Part shown: piece by piece, positions 57,275-64,000 of the stretch | How the letters are laid out: each line of letters starts with the position of its first letter | Numbering within the stretch: position 1 is the stretch's first letter | Assembly: GCA_019633425.1 (NCBI GenBank) | Contig: WSUB01000035.1 | Span: 1-64,000 of the forward strand | Source of the DNA: Tulasnella sp. 424 | Lineage: Eukaryota > Basidiomycota > Agaricomycetes > Cantharellales > Tulasnellaceae | Direction of reading: 5' to 3' | Length of the DNA stretch: 64,000 bases | Made by a program: the position numbers and the translations under genes | The notes under the pieces: model-generated | Seen by the model: the letters and a program-made list of their open reading frames with translations, nothing else | The model's database searches: none | Told to the model about the DNA's origin: nothing

Positions 57275-57856
57275 TCCGGACACGGATAAACCGGAAGTAG
57301 CATCTAACCGAAACCTTGGATCCAGCCAAGTGTCGATCCTAAAGCGGACGATGTAAGTCTCGACGTTCTTTTTATAGAGTTGTATGTGCCTGTCTGAAAG
57401 GACGAGATGAGGAAGCGCGCACCTGATTCAGTGAAGGTCCTAATTAAGTTACGACTGGGGCCCGTGGATGCGAAGTTAGCCCTAGGTTAGGTTAAGAAGC
57501 CGCACATACAGCGTAGCCCGTTAGGTGTTCCCATCCTTTACTATCCATGGCTGCTTCTCACGGTCCCTTTGTCTACGTATTTGCCACAGAAGCAAAACTA
57601 TAATGAAATCGCATGGCCTTCTGCGGTGAGAGGGCTGGCTGCCGGAGACTCGGAGAGTTTTTGCCGGTAAACCACCCGTTGCAGCCTAAATGATAAATTA
57701 TATGCCGACGAAGGGATTGAGCCGACATATAAGCTCCGGAAGGATGCACGAGGCTCTGCTGATCTACACTTTCCGGGGAGGCGACCAGTGGTCAAGTTGG
57801 CTCCACGTGGGGCAATTTTTTTCATACCAGGTCCCCGCTGGCGGAACTCCATCGTC

Positions 57857-59823
57857 ATGACAATGATGTCATTGTCCAATAAGGAGACCTTCGCTCCAGT
57901 CAGCCCCATCTTCGGCTTTATTCAAGAGCTCTGCCAAGTCAGCGACGACCAAGGCAAGGGCATAGAAGTGATTCAAAAGGGACGGGGGCTTTTCTGGCCG
58001 ATCACTGAGACAGCAAGAAATGACATGACCCAGCTAGGCAGCCTTCAAGTTGAGCTCCGGGATGGCAAGACAATAACCGACGTGCTTTCTCAAGCCACAG
58101 TCCGATGGTGTATTTTATCTGTCTCCGATTCCGTAGGCGAGAGTTTAACAACCTTCCCCTACGCACTTGGACTAACCGCAGGTCGACTATTCGGGGATAT
58201 TGATTCGTTTGACAGAGCCCAGAAAACACCATTTTTGTCGATCTTTTATCGTTCCTTGCATTCCTTGCATCCGCCACACTTTGGTGGACAGAGCCAAAAC
58301 TGTCCAAATCCATTCTCACCGCATTGTCGGATGGATTCACTGATCTTCTCCCAAAGGCACTGAGGTTTTGTCGTGATCACACGGGCGGGCCTACAGTGGT
58401 GATAGCGATAAAAAGGGCTCTCTGCGTGGTGATGGGCGGGATGATAGGAGTTGGAATTAAGTGGGAATACTTCCGGTTTGTGCCGTTTCACTGACTTGTG
58501 AATGGATGCTATCATTACTGATCCAATGTTCTGCACGAATAGAATGTCTGTGCCTGAGCAAGATGATGCTACCGCCTTGGCCTACTGTCTTCTGTTTGAC
58601 CAGAACCAGCCATTCGCCTCGAAGTTTGAAGGGGAGCTCATGATTCGCAGCGCTTCAGCCTTGCTCGCTTCAACTGAGCTTGCCCAGCCTTCGATGATGC
58701 CACATCACAATCCCATCGTTGACGTGTACGACCCATCTCAGATCTGCAGCCGTATTATAGAACTTCACGACGACCCAAGGTTTCGGAGTACACCCAGCCC
58801 TGACACCGTTCTCAGCCACGTCTTTCTTTTGTCCTCTGGTCGTGCCATGCCATGGTTGGAATCCGGAGTGCACGTTGCTGTTGCAAAGAGAGCATGGTAT
58901 CTGAGAACGCTCCCGACACAACCCAACCCCCAAGCCCGAACACATGTTTCTTTTGCCGATGGCGCGCGAACCGCTATTCTGGCTATAGCGTACGTGAACT
59001 CTTTCATTCCGCTTGATTGCTCCCGCCTTGAAAGCCCCATTATGCCTCTAGGGAAATGCTTGCTCGTCACAAAGACACCCATGGTTCTGACTCCGCAATA
59101 GAGTTCATGCAGGACGTACTTACACAGTACTGTACGGCATTATTTCTTTGTGCGCTCTCGCACTGTACTTTCGCGAGGGAAGATCGGTCAGGGAGCGCAT
59201 AGGTGTGCTTGAAGCTCGGCATTCCAATCTAACGTCACGACTAACATGTAATGCATCCCGATCAGCAATTGAAAAATCGGCCAGCGACCTTGCTTTGGTG
59301 TTTCGAAGACATGTCACTGGAACCCAGGCAGAACTTGAATGGATGACCGCTCTGGAGGCGTTTGCGGACCTTCGACGCCTGGAAGGGCATGCCGTTCGCA
59401 GAGCCTTTGACGGGTCGTTGCAAACAATCGATGAGCCTTGGCGACATTTCGGGAAACAGTTAGGACTGGAGGTCTCCGAGACTCTATCCGGTCCGCCGTC
59501 ACCGGCTAAAGGAATCGGTGAACGAGGGTGCGACTGGACACGGTGTCCTTTGTGGAAAGAAAATGTTGTCCATAAAATGCTACGATGCGTCCAATGTAGA
59601 TCTGTAAGTGGGCCTTGGGGCTTTAGTGGAAGGATGAAGCTGACGATTCCGGTTTCTCTATACATATTTTTTCGCTTCAGGCGCAATATTGCTCATTGCA
59701 ATGTCAAAAGCAGTAAGTGGCGGGCTACCGCATTTTCGTTTGCATAATTATGCTTATTATGCATCCCTATAAAGCGATTGGAACCAGGGAAAACACAAGA
59801 TTCAATGCAACGGGCGGATTTAG
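57857..59823 (+). pseudogene. MYND-type zinc-finger protein (copy B), probably frameshifted
   Basis: Close paralogue of 53756: MSLSNKETFAPVSPIFGFIQ, FVDLLSFLAFLASATLWW, SVPEQDDATALAYCLLFDQN, AELEWMTALEAFADLRRLEG, and the finger GCDWTRCPLWKE, CVQCRS + AQYCSLQCQK + HDWNQGKHKIQC. Near 58494 one base is missing relative to copy A (CACTGACTTG against CACTGTACCTG), which makes a TGA right after FRFVPFH. Near 59127-59137 there are five extra bases (AGTACTGTACGGC against AGTGCGATA). Unless unusual splicing removes both, no full protein is made. The finger itself is undamaged, so decay is recent. Confidence 0.65.
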
Positions 59824-60114
59824 GGATGTCCTAGCTCGTAGCAGTCCATAGAGCTAGATAATAAGGCAGCTTTCAAACTCCAGAGGCGATTGACACAAGA
59901 CAGACACCTGTCCTGAGTGCGGCAAATAAATCACGGGGTGATACATTTTAGGGTCATGGGAACTCGGAAGAGGAAATACCTTCTCAAAAGCTTCTGCTAT
60001 GTATTCTAGAATGCACATTGAACAAGATGTCATGAGGCAAACGACCGCTGTCAGCGATATCCCGTGTCTATTCGTCAGAGCTGCACCGCATTGGCCAAGC
60101 ACGGGGTGCGAAGA

Positions 60115-60350
60115 TCGTCAGAAGGCCTGAATCGAGAAGATCTCGTCACGGTGACATTGCCGACACCTTGATCTTCATCAGGGAGGTGGTCAAAGATCTT
60201 CCAATTCTTGCATCAAAAGCTCACCTGCTGAACAGGACTATTAAGTGGTCGGATAATGCCCCAGCGCAGGTGTTGCTTAGCTGGGGCGTGCAGCGAGGCA
60301 CCTCTGTTATCCCAAAGAGTGAATGGGGAAGATGGACATTCTTATGAACT
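60115..60350 (+). pseudogene. Aldo/keto reductase C-terminal fragment, copy 2
   Basis: Reads REVVKDLPILASKAHLLNRT and then NAPAQVLLSWGVQRGTSVIP followed by KSE; AQVLLSWGVQRGTSVIPKS is the NADP-binding C-terminal motif of fungal aldo/keto reductases. The frame stops soon after (GRWTFL). No catalytic Asp/Tyr/Lys/His part was found upstream. A relic, lying between MYND copy B and CFEM R2. Confidence 0.6.
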
Positions 60351-60684
60351 GCCTCCGTTGTTCAGGGTTTTTTTCATGTAGCGGGCTCGTTTGTTGACGA
60401 GAACTGTGGTCAGCCAGGCTTTCACGAAGGCGATCACCAGGCATTTTCTCGAGGTACATATATGTAATTCCACAGAGACAATACCGACAAACATGGAACG
60501 ATGACCAAACCCAAAGCAGACCATAACAGCCAATTTCAAGAGAAAGAACTTCAGCTCCGCCACTACAGCTCCCCTTAGTTAATTGAGCCCCTTATATTGT
60601 ACATCGGAGATAGCAGAATTGGCCGGTTACCGACCGGATGAAAGCTAACACCACCCTCAGCTCCATTCACGTTTCTTGCGGGAG

Positions 60685-61444
60685 CTAAGCACCAGCGTAA
60701 GGTGTAATATCAATGCCCTGATGTCAAAGATAAGTTTGAATGAGTTCGAGGTGAACCGGTTTCCATTTACGCACAACGGCCCTGCAAGTAGCCTTGCCGA
60801 TAAGCTCGGCAGTTGCCAGATCTTGCCCCGTGCAACGACTACGGAGACAGTTAAAAGCCGTACTGATGAAGTTAGTATCCTTGCACACGCATGTTAGATC
60901 TGGATCCTGAGGGTTAGGACAGATGGTAGGGGTCAGGTTACAAGGCGTGGCGCAGGCTGCAAAACCAACGCAAAAGGAAGGTCATTCGATGCTGTGATAT
61001 GCTACTTTGTGATCTGAAACCATAATGTGCTGACCTGGACGATTGTTAAGATCAATGCCCTATGCAAGAAGCTGAATCAGGACTGTAGTCAATCGCGCGT
61101 GTAGCATTGGAACGGACGAACAGCTGCCTTGCATGAATCATAACCCGCCTGCTCGGCTTGTGCGATTTCTTGTTGGTTGCAATTTGCTATAATGCAGGCT
61201 GCGAGCGGCTGGGTGTAGTTGGCATTAAGGCAAATGCAGGGGACGTCTTGGGCGTTGCAAGGGCTGACGCTCAGTGGGCTCGCGCACGTCGATGCGCAGG
61301 CTGTAGTGCGGAGGGGCGGAGTCACTCAGGAGTTGTTTCAGAGAGGGCAAGGGACCTACCAGGGATGGGGTCGTTCTGGCGTTCGAGCACAGCATAACTG
61401 GAAACAAGCGACGCAGCGAAGAGGATGGTGAGGGAAAACCGCAT
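60685..61444 (-). CDS. Secreted double-CFEM-domain protein (R2)
   Basis: Five exons on the minus strand, beginning 61444-61360 and ending 60717-60685, with lengths 85/179/25/182/33; 167 residues. Signal peptide MRFSLTILFAASLVSSYAVL then ERQ. First domain CASTCASPLSVSPCNAQDVP + CICLN; second CATPCNLTPTICPNPQDPDL + TCVCKD, with an Asp three residues before the Cys in both. The linker exon is one codon shorter (GIDLNNRP). Ends GIDITPYAGA. Intact; 3' flank (about 60380-60570) is repeated after R3. Confidence 0.9.
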
Positions 61445-62886
61445 ACTAATGACTAATAAAGGAAGTGCCCAATGATATGGCTTGGCCTCGCAATTGGAAA
61501 GTAAGAGTGGAGATAATTGGAGAGGGGAATGGGCAAACGGACGAGCGGGGGGGGGGGGAGGAGCCTCTGCCGAGGGCCAAGCGAGGGTGTGAGGGCTGCT
61601 ATTAATACGACGGCCTATCCAGGGAAGCAAGTCTTGGCAGTGTGCGACATGCGGTTTGCGTGAGGCATTGATGATCGTGCAGGTGACCTTCTCGCACAGA
61701 AAAGATGAGATTTCATCGGGCGAACCCCCGAACGGCCTCGTCAAGCGGCGAGCCGGATTCAGAGGATCTAAATAGAGAGGTACCCAAAGAAAGACTATAA
61801 TATGACTTCTTGAGACTCCGTTCGCTTTAGATTCTTCTGCGCTCTCCTGAAGGAACCAGATTAGAGAGCGCGCAAACCTAGTGTATGGCAGCGTTGAGAG
61901 TCGCAATTCGAGTATAGGTGTAGTTGACGTGTGCTAAGGTTCACCTCGGGTTAGGTAACGAAGAACTCGCCTGAGCGTTACCCGTTATCGGAGGGCAGGA
62001 ATACCTGCCGAGCTTAACTAGACCGTCGAACCGCCAACTCGGTTCCAACGAGTCCGCGGTGTCGAATTGCGACTATATTCCATGCCCCCCGAGGAGCAAG
62101 TTAAACACGGCCTTGCTGTATCTTAAGTTATTGGGCGCTAAAAGGGGGTTTTCATAAGATCGGGCGCTCGTACGGTTGAACACCGCACTGGCCTGCCATT
62201 CGAGTTTGACCCGAGTTCGTATGTCGACGCTTCGCCACCAAGGCAAAGACCGAAACACTCCGCTCAAGATTTCCCAGCTGTGCGTCAACGTTAATCTACT
62301 ATTCAACTTCAAACAAGGACAGCAGCGTATGGACAAGATTGGGCCCAAGGTTCGTGCATTTACCTTGCGCATCTCATTCCCAAATCCCGATTCGAACTGC
62401 GCCTAGCGACGTTCACGACGCCCCAGCCCTCGCACCACAGTCAAGGATCCTCCCAGCGACGGCTTCTTAGATATAATTTAGTGGGTTTTCCATTTCAGTT
62501 GGTTTCTTCTTCATCTTAGTACACCACGAGGGTGGGTGTCTGAAACCCTGTCACCCGCAACATGGTCATTTCCAGTCCCAAATCCTATTTCTGATCGCAG
62601 CAATGGCCCTGTATTCCATCGAGCATTTATTGACGAGAACCGTGGTCAGCTAGGGTGTCACGAGAGCGGTCGCCAAGCGTCTTCCAAGGGTACATGCATA
62701 TGTAACTCAAAGGGAGGTACCGACAACAACATAGACGATGACCAAATCCTGAGCAGACCATAACAGCCAATTTCAAGAGAAAGACCTTTAGCTCCGCCAC
62801 CAAAGCTCTCCCTACGCAAGCCAGCAGGCTAGCAACCGAATGAAACTAATACCACCCTCAGCTCCGGTCGCGTTTCTGCGCAGGAG
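61445..62886. repeat. CFEM right-array spacer
   Basis: Holds the R2 promoter and, at about 62625-62800, a copy of the 3' flank seen at 60395-60560 (CAGACCATAACAGCCAATTT in both). A frame at 62176-62406 has no support. A G11 run lies near 61549. Confidence 0.55.
61601..61690 (-). promoter_or_regulatory. Conserved CFEM promoter block (R2)
   Basis: On the minus strand GGTCACCTGCACGATCATC, CACACTGCCAAGACTTGC and CGTCGTATTAATAGC; near-identical boxes to those before 11068, about 157 bp from the ATG. Confidence 0.75.
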
Positions 62887-63668
62887 TTAAGCACCAACGG
62901 AGGATGTGATGTCGACGCCCTGACGTGAAAAGCGAGGTTTGGGTTAGTGCGTGTTGGTCCCGTTTCCGTAATCATGTATTTACGCACAACCGCCCTGCAA
63001 GAAGCCTCGCCGACAAGCTCGGCTGTTGTCAGGTCTTGCCCCGTGCAAGAGTTACGAACACAGTTATAAAGCTGGCTGACATAGCTAGTGTCCTTGCACG
63101 CGCATACTCGATCAGTGGAAGGGCACTGGGTGGCAGGGACCTGGCTGCAAGAGAGAGCGCAGGCTGCAGGGAAAAGCAAAAGAAAGGTCACTCGATGCTG
63201 TAGCCTGCCGGTTTTGTGATCTGAACCCGTAATGAGCTAACCTGGGGTAGGATTTTCAGGATCAACGCCCTATTGCGAGAAGTTGAATCAGGAAAGCAGT
63301 CAATCGCACATGTGTTAGCATTGAAACAGACGTACAGCGTTCTTGCAGGAGTCATTAGCCGCCTGTACGGCTTGTGCAACTTCTGCGGGGGTGCAAGTTT
63401 GTTGGACGCACGTTGTGAGCGGCCCGGTGTAGTTGGGATTAAGGCACATGCAGGCGACGTCGTCGCCGACGCATGGGCTGGTGCTAACTGTAGTTGAGCA
63501 CTTCAATGCGCAGGCTGTAATGGGAAGTAATTCGAGTCGTTTAGTACATTATATTGTGTCAGAGTGGGCAGGGGGTCTACCAGGGACGGGGTCGGTGGTC
63601 TGGCGCTTGAGCACAGCATAGCTGGAGACGAGCGAGGGAGCGAAGAGGATGGCAAGGGGGAAACGCAT
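62887..63668 (-). CDS. Secreted double-CFEM-domain protein (R3)
   Basis: Five exons on the minus strand, the first 63668-63581 and the stop at 62887-62889; lengths 88/179/28/176/33; 167 residues. Signal peptide MRFPLAILFAPSLVSSYAVL then KRQ. First domain CALKCSTTVSTSPCVGDDVA + CMCLN; second CALSCSQVPATQCPSTDRVC + ACKD. Ends GVDITSSVGA. Intact. The loop of the first domain (TPAEVAQAVQAANDSCKNA) resembles R2 more than R1, so R2 and R3 are the younger pair. Confidence 0.9.
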
Positions 63669-63810
63669 ATTGGATGTTTGTGGAGGAAGTGATACAAGAT
63701 ACAATTGCTCTCGCGATCTGAAGGTAAGGATGGAGGGGACGAGAGAGGGACGAACGGACGAGTGGGGGGGAGGAGACTTTGCCGAGTGCAAGCGAGGGTA
63801 CGAGGCTGCT

Positions 63811-63900
63811 ATTGTGCGGCGACATATCCCAGGAAGCAAAGTCTTGGCAGTGCGAGGCATGCGCTTTAGGTGAGGGTCATTGATAACGGTTCAGGTGGCC
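63811..63900 (-). promoter_or_regulatory. Conserved CFEM promoter block (R3)
   Basis: On the minus strand GGCCACCTGAACCGTTATC, CGCACTGCCAAGACTTTGC and GTCGCCGCACAATAG: the same layout with a weaker TATA-like box. Confidence 0.6.
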
Positions 63901-64000
63901 TTCCCACATCGGAAAGAAAAGATTTCATATCGCGAACCACCAACCTCATTGGGCCCCGGGCCGATACGAAAGATCCAAATAGGAAAGTACCCAAAGGAGT

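Noticed and set aside
62176..62406. 76-codon + strand frame in the right CFEM spacer
   Set aside because: No homologous frame in the other spacer copies and no signal peptide or domain.
1..64000. tRNA genes, rRNA or CRISPR arrays
   Set aside because: I looked for T-loop-like GGTTCGA..C runs and regularly spaced repeats and saw none that fold; CRISPR is not expected in a fungal nuclear genome. A tRNAscan run would settle the first point.

Overview
The window looks like nuclear DNA of a filamentous basidiomycete, probably an Agaricomycete. Nearly every gene is cut by several 45-90 nt GT-AG introns, genes are close together, and SPT5, PEX3, TANGO2 and SPIN90/Ldb17-type genes sit beside expanded F-box and MYND-finger families and small secreted cysteine-rich proteins. 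I cannot fix the genus. All gene models were spliced by hand from the sequence: exon sums were checked for frame, but splice sites are predictions.

Layout. 0.2-12.6 kb is a tandem array of a ~2.7-5 kb unit, each with a double-CFEM secreted-protein gene on the + strand: a 5'-truncated relic, three intact genes (5272, 7940, 11068), plus a frameshifted longer CFEM gene (1878) and a fragment of it (9300). Two non-autonomous DNA elements are inserted in one unit and absent from the matching place in the others. 12.9-14.7 kb is a MYND zinc-finger gene, followed by a relic CFEM promoter and signal peptide. 15.9-19.2 kb is a multi-pass membrane protein with a long disordered tail (-). 19.8-28.3 kb is a tandem array of four F-box paralogues (-): two intact, one with a single-base insertion, one clear pseudogene, plus a fifth fragment. 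28.7-33.0 kb is SPT5 (-), divergent from an F-box/LRR gene (33.1-35.0 kb, +). 35-39.3 kb is a duplicated low-coding stretch with a MITE and gene relics. 41.3-46.2 kb is a tiny inner-membrane-type mitochondrial protein (-), divergent PEX3 (+), and a TANGO2/NRDE-family gene (+). 49.2-53.2 kb holds a 114-residue protein and a SPIN90/Ldb17 homologue. 53.8-63.7 kb is a second CFEM region: MYND gene + CFEM gene (-), the same pair again with decay, then a third CFEM gene (-).

The housekeeping block (transcription elongation, peroxisome biogenesis, mitochondrial membrane, actin nucleation) is therefore bracketed by two CFEM arrays pointing inward, each with MYND-finger genes beside it. The two CFEM arrays share not only the gene but also a conserved ~90 bp promoter block, which suggests common regulation of a family of secreted CFEM proteins (known CFEM proteins act in haem/iron acquisition or host interaction). 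The F-box array carries copied scraps of the 3' end of SPT5, which records how it arose by duplication out of the SPT5 flank.
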